From Phycisphaerales bacterium (GTDB lineage: Bacteria; Planctomycetota; Phycisphaerae; Phycisphaerales; UBA1924), in assembly GCA_016699835.1 (NCBI GenBank), contig CP064987.1:2232001-2296000 (forward strand): 64,000 nt of DNA, given 5' to 3'. The notes under the pieces were generated by a model that did no database searches, was not told where the DNA came from, and was given only the letters and a program-made list of their open reading frames with translations. Positions 1 to 7,399 of the stretch are shown here, in pieces. How positions within the stretch are numbered: the stretch's first letter is position 1; each line of letters starts with the position of its first letter. The position numbers and the translations under genes are program-made.

Positions 1-1093
1 GGATCGTGATCAGTGTGGCGACAAAGGAGCCGACGAGGAGTTGCCAGGGGAAATACGCGGCGAGTTCGGCCTGGAGGGCGTTGCTGACAAGGGTGAAGGA
101 CCCGGCGAGCCCGACGCCGATGCCATAGCCGACCGTGCCGACGATGAGGGCTTGTGTGACGACCATGCCCAGGAGTGTGGGGACGCTGGCGCCCATGGCC
201 TTGAGCGTGGCGAAGTGGCGCAGGTTCTCGATGGTGAACTGGTAGAAGACGGAGGCGGAGAGGAGGAGCCCGACGGCGAACCCGAGGAGGATGGTGATGC
301 CGAAGTTCACGCCGATGCCCGTGGCGATCACGATGAAGTCCATGGAGCGCTTTCGGAACTCATCGCGGGTGAGGGCAACGACCTCGGGGACGGTGTTGAT
401 GTTGGCCTGGACCTGGCGGACGTCCTCGCCCGCTTTGGCCTTGACGAGGACGTAACTGATCTTTTTTCGTTCCTGGGGTGTGTAGTTGAGAGCGTTGGGG
501 AAGGTGGTGTAGACGATGGCGTTGCTCTCAAATCCGAGTTTGGCCTTGCAGAACCCGACGACGATGGCGCGCTTGTCGTTGATGCGCATGGTGTCGCCGA
601 TGTTGACGCCGCCGAGTTTGGCGCGGCTCTGCTCCTCGACGATGATCGCGTCGGGGATCCAGAGGTCCTCGATATTGCCCTGGGTGAGTTCGGGCGGGCG
701 GCCGGCGAGGGTCTGGCGTGAGATGCCGAGCATCTGGAGGCGTTTGAAGGAGCCGTCGGGGAGTTCGACGATCGCGTAACTGCTAAGGAGCGGCTCGGCC
801 CACGCGACGCCGGGGACGCTGCGGATGCGCCCGAGTTTCTCGTCCGAAAGGGGGCGGAACTCGGCCACCCATTCGGTGTGCGGATCGATGACCCAGAGGT
901 CGGCCTGCTCGATGTTCTGGAGGGGCCCGGTCGCCTGGTTGAGCAGGCCCAGGAAGATCGCGCCCTGCTGGTTCATGAGCATGGCAGCGAAGGCGAGGCT
1001 GAGGACCAGAGTGATGTACTTGGTCCGATCGCCAAAGAGCATGTGGATCGCGATGCGGAGCATGGTGCGGCGGAAGCGGGCTCGTGGTGGCAT
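1..1093 (-). CDS. ABC transporter permease, FtsX/MacB (DevC-like), 3' end beyond window
   Basis: Reading leftwards from ATG 1093 the frame stays open to the window edge, so about 364 N-terminal residues are seen and the C-terminus is missing. An N-terminal basic segment and a first membrane helix (about residues 25-50) are followed by an extracytoplasmic domain typical of MacB-type permeases, containing ADLWVIDPHTEW near residue 65. Two further hydrophobic helices follow (about 255-285 and 305-330), with the FtsX-like segment RHFATLKAMGAS between them. Such permeases pair with an ABC ATPase, which would lie to the left. An internal ATG (residue 11) is an alternative start. Divergent from the next gene. 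Confidence 0.85.
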   Translation of the reverse strand, partial: MPPRARFRRTMLRIAIHMLFGDRTKYITLVLSLAFAAMLMNQQGAIFLGLLNQATGPLQNIEQADLWVIDPHTEWVAEFRPLSDEKLGRIRSVPGVAWAEPLLSSYAIVELPDGSFKRLQMLGISRQTLAGRPPELTQGNIEDLWIPDAIIVEEQSRAKLGGVNIGDTMRINDKRAIVVGFCKAKLGFESNAIVYTTFPNALNYTPQERKKISYVLVKAKAGEDVRQVQANINTVPEVVALTRDEFRKRSMDFIVIATGIGVNFGITILLGFAVGLLLSASVFYQFTIENLRHFATLKAMGASVPTLLGMVVTQALIVGTVGYGIGVGLAGSFTLVSNALQAELAAYFPWQLLVGSFVATLITI

Positions 1094-1189
1094 GGTAGCG
1101 GATCGCGGCGTGCGATTGGCGCGAGGGTGCCGCTAGCATCTGTCGTGGTCACAAGTGCGAATGGAGTTCGATCCAGGAGGGCGCATCGG

Positions 1190-1612
1190 ATGCGACGGGT
1201 GATTGGGTGTGTGGTGTGTGGCCTGTGTGTGGTGGCGATGGGCGGCTGCTTCACGCCGCCGGGCGCGGTGCTGGGGCTGGGGATGGACCTCGCGAAGGCG
1301 GGCGCGGGGTCGTATGAACAGGGGCGGATGTCCACGCTCTGGCGTGCGGACGTCAACCGCCTGGCGGATTCCGCGGTGGCGGCGCTCAACACGCTGGACC
1401 TCGCGATCCGTTCGGACACAAGCGCGAATGGATCGCGCTACATCCGGGCCTCGGACTTCAAGGGCCGCGTAGTGTCGATCACGGTCTCGCCGAGCACGCC
1501 GAACCTGAGCCTTGCGGTGGTGCGTGTGGGGTTCGCGGACGATCCGGTGTATGTGACGCTGGTGGTGGATGAGTTGGGTCGGCAGATGGACGAGACGCCG
1601 GCGAAGCGGTGA
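1190..1612 (+). CDS. DUF3568-like small lipoprotein
   Basis: 140 residues starting at ATG 1190, chosen because AGGAGG lies nine bases upstream and a lipoprotein signal follows directly (hydrophobic run ending VVAMGGC, lipid-accepting Cys near residue 20). The mature part has the DUF3568 pattern: a tyrosine-containing entry (SYEQGRM), a helix with AALNTLDL, then two beta pairs (SDFKGRVVSI and LAVVRVGF) ending in a short helix. The family is secreted and of unknown function, common in planctomycetes. Probably the first gene of a run with the Nfu-like gene and mutY. Family assignment is by recall of the pattern; the lipoprotein call is firmer. Confidence 0.75.
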   Translation: MRRVIGCVVCGLCVVAMGGCFTPPGAVLGLGMDLAKAGAGSYEQGRMSTLWRADVNRLADSAVAALNTLDLAIRSDTSANGSRYIRASDFKGRVVSITVSPSTPNLSLAVVRVGFADDPVYVTLVVDELGRQMDETPAKR

Positions 1613-1660
1613 CTACGCTCCGCGACGGCGCGTGGAGCGCTGACGTGGAGGCGATCTCGC

Positions 1661-1945
1661 GTGGCGAATCCGGTTCGAACGGTGGAGTTTCAGGAGACGC
1701 CGAATCCGCACGCGGTGAAGGCGGTGGTCTCAACGCCGCTCGCGAGTGGTGGTGGCGATGGATTGAGGTCGTACTCGAGCGCGAACGAGGCGAGTGACGA
1801 CGCGGTGGCGCGGTCACTCTTCGAGATCGCGGGTGTCGTGGGGGTGCTCGTGACACCCGGGTGGGTGACGGTGCGGAAGAACGCGGGAACGACCTGGGCG
1901 GAGTTGAAGCCGAGGATTCGGACGGCACTCGAGAGGGCCACGTGA
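1661..1945 (+). CDS. Nfu/NifU N-terminal domain protein (stand-alone)
   Basis: 94 residues from GTG 1661. The sequence matches the Nfu N-terminal domain: an N-terminal FQETPNPHAVK strand (family pattern ETPNPNTLKF), a central DDAVARSLFEIAGVVGV helix-turn and WVTVRKN, then WAELKPRIRTAL. The C-terminal NifU domain with its cluster-binding CxxC is absent, so this is the accessory half of an iron-sulfur carrier only. Its TGA overlaps the GTG start of mutY (GTGA at 1942-1945), implying translational coupling with a 4Fe-4S enzyme. Confidence 0.85.
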   Translation: MANPVRTVEFQETPNPHAVKAVVSTPLASGGGDGLRSYSSANEASDDAVARSLFEIAGVVGVLVTPGWVTVRKNAGTTWAELKPRIRTALERAT

Positions 1946-3027
1946 GCGGCACGCGTGAAGGCCGCGTGGTGCGGGCGCTCTCGCGGTGGTTCGCGGGCTC
2001 GGCTCGGGTTCTCCCGTGGCGGACCGAAGAGCGCGACGCGTACCACGTGCTCGTGAGCGAGTTGATGCTGCAGCAGACGCAGGTCTCGCGGGTCATCCCG
2101 AAGTTCGAGGCATTCGTGTCGCGGTTTCCCAGCGTGCATGCGCTGGCGTCGGCGAGCGAGCGCGAGGTGCTCGAGGCGTGGACGGGGCTTGGGTACTACC
2201 GGCGCGCGCGGATGTTGCATGCCGCGGCGAGAAGTATCGTAGAGTTGCACGCCGGCCGGGTGCCCCGGTCGGCAGCGGAACTGATCGAACTGCCGGGGAT
2301 TGGGCGGTACACGGCCGGGGCGATCGCGTCGCAGGCGTTCGGCGCGCGTGTGCCGGTCGTCGATGGGAACGTCGTGCGCGTGCTGCTGCGCATCGAGGGG
2401 CGCGATGGGAGCGCGTCAGAGGCAGGAACGATGGCGTGGTGCTGGGAACGGGCGGGGGCGCTGCAGGAAGCCGCGGCAAGGGCGCGCGTGCATCCAGGAA
2501 CGTTGAACGAGGCGATCATGGAGTTGGGGGCGACGGTGTGTGTGCCAAGGGCACCGAAGTGTGCCGAGTGTCCACTTCGCACGATGTGCGAGGCACGTCG
2601 GCTGGGCAGGCAGGTGGAGATTCCCAGCCCAAAAGTCGCGGCCCGCGTGCGCGAGATCGAGCACATCGTGCTACCGGTGACGGACGGGCGTGGCATGTGG
2701 CTCGTGCGACGGCGCGCGGGGACGTTGTGGCATGGGTTGTGGGAGTTGCCGACGGTTGAGCGGGCTGCGGGAGGGCATCGAATGTCAGCCGATGTAGTCG
2801 AGCGATCTCTTGGACTGATGAAGAGTGCGTCACGTTCGCGCGGCGTGGCGATGGAGTTCTCATTCAAGACAAGCGCATGCGTCGTGGCGTTTGTGGTGCG
2901 GGCACCGAGCAAGATCGGGCGGCGCGGTGTGGCCGGTGAATGGGTGAAACTCGACGAACTCAAACATCTTGCGATGTCCAGCCCGCAGCGACGGATCGTC
3001 CGTGAGGTGGTGTGCCGCAGGGCATGA
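1942..3027 (+). CDS. mutY: A/G-specific adenine DNA glycosylase MutY
   Basis: 361 residues from GTG 1942, which overlaps the upstream stop and has GAGAGG as ribosome site. MutY removes adenine mispaired with 8-oxoguanine. Visible: catalytic Glu40 in SELMLQQTQV, helix-hairpin-helix ELPGIGRYTAGAIA (about 116-129), catalytic Asp141 in VVDGNVV, and the 4Fe-4S loop Cys200-x6-Cys207-x2-Cys210-x5-Cys216. The C-terminal third (from about 230) is the NUDIX-like 8-oxoG recognition domain, starting near the segment MWLVRRRAGTLWHGLWELP. All key residues are present and the length is normal. A longer in-frame reading upstream exists but would overlap the Nfu-like gene. Confidence 0.95.
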   Translation: MSGTREGRVVRALSRWFAGSARVLPWRTEERDAYHVLVSELMLQQTQVSRVIPKFEAFVSRFPSVHALASASEREVLEAWTGLGYYRRARMLHAAARSIVELHAGRVPRSAAELIELPGIGRYTAGAIASQAFGARVPVVDGNVVRVLLRIEGRDGSASEAGTMAWCWERAGALQEAAARARVHPGTLNEAIMELGATVCVPRAPKCAECPLRTMCEARRLGRQVEIPSPKVAARVREIEHIVLPVTDGRGMWLVRRRAGTLWHGLWELPTVERAAGGHRMSADVVERSLGLMKSASRSRGVAMEFSFKTSACVVAFVVRAPSKIGRRGVAGEWVKLDELKHLAMSSPQRRIVREVVCRRA

Positions 3028-3067
3028 GTCGGGTTGTTGGAGTCGATGTGGGAAATGGGAGATGAAG

Positions 3068-3094
3068 ACACAGGCGAGACGCCTCTGCCACGAG
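3068..3094. repeat. REP-like palindrome, CACAGGCG/CGCCTxTG family
   Basis: Intergenic imperfect palindrome (CACAGGCGAGACGCCTCTG) followed by CCACGAG. The same layout recurs at 58797-58836, 60934-60982 and 63128-63167, usually beside a purine-rich GTAGAAA tract, and more loosely at 51054-51083. Confidence 0.7.
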
Positions 3095-3152
3095 AAGAAG
3101 GAGGAGAAAGCGCCACGCGAGTCGGGAGTTGCTTGCAGGCGAGATGAGATTC

Positions 3153-3182
3153 GACACCGCTCTGGAGAGCGGTGCCACCAAG
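3153..3182. repeat. REP-like palindrome, ACCGCTCT/AGAGCGGT family
   Basis: Thirty bases centred on ACCGCTCTGGAGAGCGGT with flanking GCCACCAAG. The exact reverse complement of all thirty bases occurs at 50952-50981. Both copies sit directly 3' of a gene. Confidence 0.8.
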
Positions 3183-3215
3183 AGCAGACACAATGGCGAT
3201 GTCGCAGTCAGGTGC

Positions 3216-4925
3216 TCAGCAGCCCTGGTTGAAGCGGGCGAGGAAGTAGAGAAGGTCGTCGATGGTGACGCCGCCGTCGGGGGTGCCGGTGCCGCTGCCG
3301 TCGTCGATGTCGGTGCGGATGGCTCCAAGATTGAAGTAGGCGATGTAATAGAGGAGGTCGTCGATGGTGACGCCGCCGTCGGGTGTGCCCGAGCCTGTGC
3401 CGTCGTCGAAGTCGGCGACGCAGGGGTTGGTGCCGAGGATGGTAAAGGCGGCGTCGGAATCATCGTGGCCGGTGCGGCCTTCGGCGTCGCGCGTGATGAC
3501 ACGAACACGGGCCGAGGTCGAGAAGACATTGGGGACGGTCCAGGAGAAGGTGCCGCTATCGGGGATGGCGCTCGCGATGGTGGTCCATGAGCCGCCATCG
3601 TCGGCGGAGTACTGGAGATCGACATTGACGACGGCATTGTCGTCGTCGGAGATCCAGTTGATGGTCGATGGTGTGCCCGGGGTGAGCGATTGCCCGCCGT
3701 TGGGCGCGCGGAGGTAGGCGGTGGGGGCGAGGCCGCCCTCATCGCCAAGGTGCTTGGGGACATGCATGACGATGCAGTGCATGACACCGGCGAGTTGCAC
3801 GAGAGACTCGCAGGGAATCTGGACGACGGTCTTGGTGGGGAAGGCGGACTGGAAGACGGCGAGGGACTCGGCGTTGTGCTGAACGACCTGGGAGTTGGTG
3901 TACGTCGGCACGAGCACGAGTTCGTTGCACATCACGAGGTTGGTGTAGGTGTAGTGGACGTTGTATCCGGCGGCGGCGACGAAGATACTTCGCGCGGGGA
4001 CGCGGAAGACCTCCCAGCCGTCGGCCTGCATGGTGGCGGCACGATTGTCACAGATACTGTCCTGCGTGGTGCCCGGGTTATTAGGCCAATCGCAGATGAG
4101 CACTTTGCGGTCGTCGATGATCTGGACCCACATGTCGATGTGCTGGGTGAGATCGACGGAGGTGGGATAAGCGGGAACGATGGTGGTGGTGGGGCCCCAG
4201 TGGTCCTGCCAGAGCGAGATGATCTGAGGTTGGGTCCGCGCGGGGTTCTCGTTCGCGATGAGCATGGTGGCGAACCCCTCGCCAAGGGAGTTGAGGTGGT
4301 AGTTCCCGCCGCCATGGACCATGGGGAGGACGTATCGAGCGTGCTTCTTGAAAGGCGCCCAGCCGACGGGGAAGGAATCGTCGTTGACACGGACGGTGAC
4401 GTTGTACGTGTGGTCGGAGGTGACGCGGACGTTGCCCTCATAGGAGTACCGTGGGCCATAGTCGCGCATCCAGATCGCGTCGGTCGTGCGGATGATGGGG
4501 AAGACCTTGGCCATGTCAGCGCCCGCGGCCTGGATGACGGGGAGTTGGCTCGTCTGCTCGCTGAGGGTATCGAAGGAGACATAGGCCCGGGCGTTGCCGG
4601 TGGTGGTGATCCACTTGATCATCTGGGCTTGGATGTTGTTGAGGGTGGTGCCGCCTTCCCACGCGAGGATGATGCCATCGGCGGGGGCGTACTCGCCGGG
4701 GCAGGTGAGCGGGCCTTGGGGCATGGTGTAGGGGCCACGCTCGACCCACGCGCCGGGGGCCTCGGCCATGAGGGCTTTCTCGAGATCGGTGGCGTAACGC
4801 GGGACGACAGAGCCCTCGGGATAGACGAGGCCCGAGGGAGAAAGAACCTGGGCCGAGGCGCCGGTGGAGAGTGCGGCGAGGGTCAGGAGGAGGACGGGAG
4901 TGGAGCAAGATTCGAGAGTTCGCAC
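3216..4925 (-). CDS. Secreted peptidyl-arginine/agmatine deiminase-like protein with GC-type dockerin
   Basis: 569 residues from GTG 4925, chosen because AAGGAGA lies about seven bases upstream and a signal peptide follows (cleavage near ASAQ, residue 26). Residues about 75-395 match the bacterial PAD/agmatine deiminase fold: RDYGP with Asp155, HGGGN starting at His204, QHIDMW with Asp264, and catalytic-type Cys384 in GVMHCIVMH. The family hydrolyses guanidino groups of arginine or agmatine to ureido groups. A fibronectin-like beta domain (about 402-498) and a 68-residue GC-dockerin (502-569, ending QGC) follow, so it should act outside the cell. Substrate cannot be told from sequence. Divergent from dacA. 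Confidence 0.88.
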   Translation of the reverse strand: MRTLESCSTPVLLLTLAALSTGASAQVLSPSGLVYPEGSVVPRYATDLEKALMAEAPGAWVERGPYTMPQGPLTCPGEYAPADGIILAWEGGTTLNNIQAQMIKWITTTGNARAYVSFDTLSEQTSQLPVIQAAGADMAKVFPIIRTTDAIWMRDYGPRYSYEGNVRVTSDHTYNVTVRVNDDSFPVGWAPFKKHARYVLPMVHGGGNYHLNSLGEGFATMLIANENPARTQPQIISLWQDHWGPTTTIVPAYPTSVDLTQHIDMWVQIIDDRKVLICDWPNNPGTTQDSICDNRAATMQADGWEVFRVPARSIFVAAAGYNVHYTYTNLVMCNELVLVPTYTNSQVVQHNAESLAVFQSAFPTKTVVQIPCESLVQLAGVMHCIVMHVPKHLGDEGGLAPTAYLRAPNGGQSLTPGTPSTINWISDDDNAVVNVDLQYSADDGGSWTTIASAIPDSGTFSWTVPNVFSTSARVRVITRDAEGRTGHDDSDAAFTILGTNPCVADFDDGTGSGTPDGGVTIDDLLYYIAYFNLGAIRTDIDDGSGTGTPDGGVTIDDLLYFLARFNQGC

Positions 4926-5101
4926 GCGAGTCTCCTTGGCAGAGCCGGGTTTGGATGGGCCTGGAGTGGGAATCCCATTCGGCCGGGTTCGGGGCGCGGT
5001 TTGGGCCGATCCTCGATGATACCGAAAGGATCGTGTTCGTGGAAGGTGATTGGACCAGATAGTCGGTTCAAGTTCGGGGTGTGGCGTGTCCGACCTAGAG
5101 T

Positions 5102-6085
5102 TTGAGTGCGGGCTATGGGAGGTCCGTCGAGGTCGGCGTGTCGGCCGAAGTAAGGGCATCCGGCGTGTTCAGTTCCGAGCGATTCCAGGATGTTCTCACG
5201 CGGGTGGGTTCGTACCCGTGGTATGAGGTGGCGATCGAGATCGTGTTGATCTCGATCTTCATCTACATGCTCTATCGCTTCGTCGCGGGGACGAGGGCGG
5301 CCGGGGCGCTCAAGGGTCTGCTCGTGCTCGTGGTGGTCGTCGCGATCGGATCGCGCATCCTTGGTGCTGGATCCTCGTTCCAGCGCTTAGGGGTGCTCTA
5401 TGACAAGGTGTTGGCGCTGGTGGCGGTGGGGCTGATCGTGATCTTCCAGCCCGAACTCCGTCGCGCGCTGGTGCGTCTGGGCGAGGCGCCGTTCTTCCGG
5501 AGCACGCCCAAGGACATCGCGCTCATTGTGGACGAGATCGTGGATGCCGCGAGATATCTCAGCAAGTCGAAGTTTGGCGCGCTGGTCGTGATCGAGCGGC
5601 AGGTCGGGCTTCGTGGGCTGACCGAGGGCGGGACGCCTCTGAATGCCGAGTTGTCGTCGCGGCTGCTCCAGACGATCTTCTTCCCCGGCTCGGCGCTGCA
5701 CGATCTGGCCGTCTTGGTCAAGGGTCGCGTGGTGACAGCGGCTGGGGTGCAACTCCCGCTGGCGGCGCCCGAGGACATGCCCAGCGCGAGCCTTGGTTCG
5801 CGCCACCGGGCCGCGGTGGGCCTCTCGCGCGAGTGCGACGCGATCGTGGTGATCGTCAGCGAGGAGACGGGGTCGATCCGGATCGCGGAGCGCGCCCGGC
5901 TGCACGGGCCGTACTCACCCGAGCAGTTGCGCGAGGAACTCAAACTCCGCCTGGGAAGCGGAACGGTGCGGAGCGGTCAGACGGCGGCGCAGGCCGACGC
6001 TGAGAAGGCAGTCGGCGGGTTGCTCGCGGACGAGGCGGTCGCGGCCAAGGAAGAAGAACCAGAGCCCAAGCGTGCCGCGGGTTGA
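5102..6085 (+). CDS. dacA: Diadenylate cyclase CdaA (DacA)
   Basis: Makes c-di-AMP from two ATP at the membrane. Three hydrophobic helices (about 41-60, 69-84, 99-115) precede the DAC domain (about 120-265). The RHR motif is present as GSRHRAA (Arg234-Arg236), but the DGA motif reads LHDLAVLV, so the catalytic Asp201 is kept while Gly is replaced by Leu202. SEETGSIRIAE matches the family C-terminal strand. The TTG at 5102 opens the frame; GTG 5164 with AAGGG upstream would give a shorter N-terminus more like other CdaA proteins, so the start is uncertain. Followed by the partner gene cdaR 24 bases downstream. Confidence 0.9.
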   Translation: MSAGYGRSVEVGVSAEVRASGVFSSERFQDVLTRVGSYPWYEVAIEIVLISIFIYMLYRFVAGTRAAGALKGLLVLVVVVAIGSRILGAGSSFQRLGVLYDKVLALVAVGLIVIFQPELRRALVRLGEAPFFRSTPKDIALIVDEIVDAARYLSKSKFGALVVIERQVGLRGLTEGGTPLNAELSSRLLQTIFFPGSALHDLAVLVKGRVVTAAGVQLPLAAPEDMPSASLGSRHRAAVGLSRECDAIVVIVSEETGSIRIAERARLHGPYSPEQLREELKLRLGSGTVRSGQTAAQADAEKAVGGLLADEAVAAKEEEPEPKRAAG

Positions 6086-6109
6086 GAGGCGCGCGAGTTG
6101 GAGGCAGGC

Positions 6110-7168
6110 ATGATCCGTCAGATCGGCGTGTGGCTTGGTGTGCTGGTGCTCGCGACGCTCGTGTGGGTGTTCGCCGAGGCCGAGACGCTGCGCACGCGCG
6201 AGGTGACGATCGATCTGACGTTCCGATCGGATCCGCAGAATGGACGCGTAATAGATGTGGCAAACTCGAGGCCCGCGGGGACAGACGGGCAGGTGGTCTC
6301 GGCCACGATCAAACTCGCCGGCGCGGCGAACGCCGTGGACCAGGCGGAGCGCGAGTTGCGTTCGGGCTTGAAGTTCGACCCCTCCTCGCCGGGCATGCCG
6401 GGGGAGTCTGGAGCGATCGACGTCGATCTGAAGCAGTTGATCCGGTTGCATCCGACGCTGCGCGTTGGTTCCGGTTCGGGGGCGACGGTGCAGGCCGTGG
6501 AGCCTTCCATCGTGCGGATCGACCGGGGCACGCTCGTGGCGGTCGAGGTCCCTGTGCGAGTGGAGTTGGAGCGAGGCGAGGCGGAGGGCGCACCGGTGGT
6601 GACGCCGGCACGGGTGACACTTCGCGTGCCGACGGAACTCGCCTCGTCAATCGGGGAGCAGACGCCATGCACGGCCCAGTTGAGTGAGCGTGAACTCTCG
6701 CGGCTCGTGCCCGGGCGCCAGGAGAAGATCGAGGGCGTGAGCCTGACAATGCCCGAAGGACTGCTGGGTCATCGCCACGCGTATGTCGAGCCAAGGACTG
6801 TCAGCGTGCAACTGACACTCCGCGACCAGACGCAGTCGGTCATGCTCCAGTCGGTGCCGGTGCACATCCAACTGGCGGCGACGGAGCAGAGCCGGTGGGA
6901 CATCACGTTGGCCCAGGGCGACCAGTTCCTCAAAGACGTGCGCGTGAGCGGGCCGAGCGATCTGATCAAGCAGATCCAGGACAAGACACTGCCGGTTGTG
7001 GCGATCCTGCAGTTGTCGTTCCAGGAACTCGAGGGTGGGAAAGTGACGTCAAAGGATGTGGTCTTCTCGAACCTGCCGACGGGCCTTCGGTTCGAGGTCG
7101 CCGACCGGACGGTCTCGTTCACGATCGCCCGGCGAAACGGATCGGCGGCAGCGACGACGGCCCCATGA
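6110..7168 (+). CDS. cdaR: YbbR-domain protein, CdaA regulator-like (CdaR)
   Basis: 352 residues from ATG 6110, preceded by TTGGAGG at ideal spacing. One N-terminal membrane helix (IGVWLGVLVLATLVWVFAEA, about 4-23) anchors a large extracytoplasmic part made of YbbR-type beta repeats (for example EVTIDLTF near 30 and RTVSVQLTLRD near 228). Planctomycete CdaA and YbbR genes are habitually paired as here; in Firmicutes the YbbR protein modulates the cyclase. Repeats are divergent, so the number of YbbR units cannot be fixed by eye. Confidence 0.85.
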   Translation: MIRQIGVWLGVLVLATLVWVFAEAETLRTREVTIDLTFRSDPQNGRVIDVANSRPAGTDGQVVSATIKLAGAANAVDQAERELRSGLKFDPSSPGMPGESGAIDVDLKQLIRLHPTLRVGSGSGATVQAVEPSIVRIDRGTLVAVEVPVRVELERGEAEGAPVVTPARVTLRVPTELASSIGEQTPCTAQLSERELSRLVPGRQEKIEGVSLTMPEGLLGHRHAYVEPRTVSVQLTLRDQTQSVMLQSVPVHIQLAATEQSRWDITLAQGDQFLKDVRVSGPSDLIKQIQDKTLPVVAILQLSFQELEGGKVTSKDVVFSNLPTGLRFEVADRTVSFTIARRNGSAAATTAP

Positions 7169-7399
7169 GGCCATGAGTTTGCAGCCGGTTCGGTTGCCGA
7201 TCGAGCAGATTAGACACCAAACACAATCCGACCGATCTCGCTCGAAGCGGGACTTTTCACTGCCGAGCGGCTAATGTTGGTCCCCGCATTTCGGGCCGGA
7301 TTGGGCCATGTCCCAAACCGGGCGATCTGGCGGCACTCCACAGCCCATTCGACGCCCGTGCCCGTTTCATCGGGCGCCATTTTCAAAGAGGATCCGCCC

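Noticed and set aside
878..1189. Longer N-terminus for the DUF3568-like protein
   Set aside because: It overlaps the divergent permease. AGGAGG and the lipoprotein signal fix the start at 1190.
3690..5105. Long open frame opposite the deiminase-like gene
   Set aside because: It mirrors the coding strand of a clearly recognisable protein. Long antisense frames are expected in GC-rich DNA with this codon bias, and the translation is low-complexity acidic sequence.
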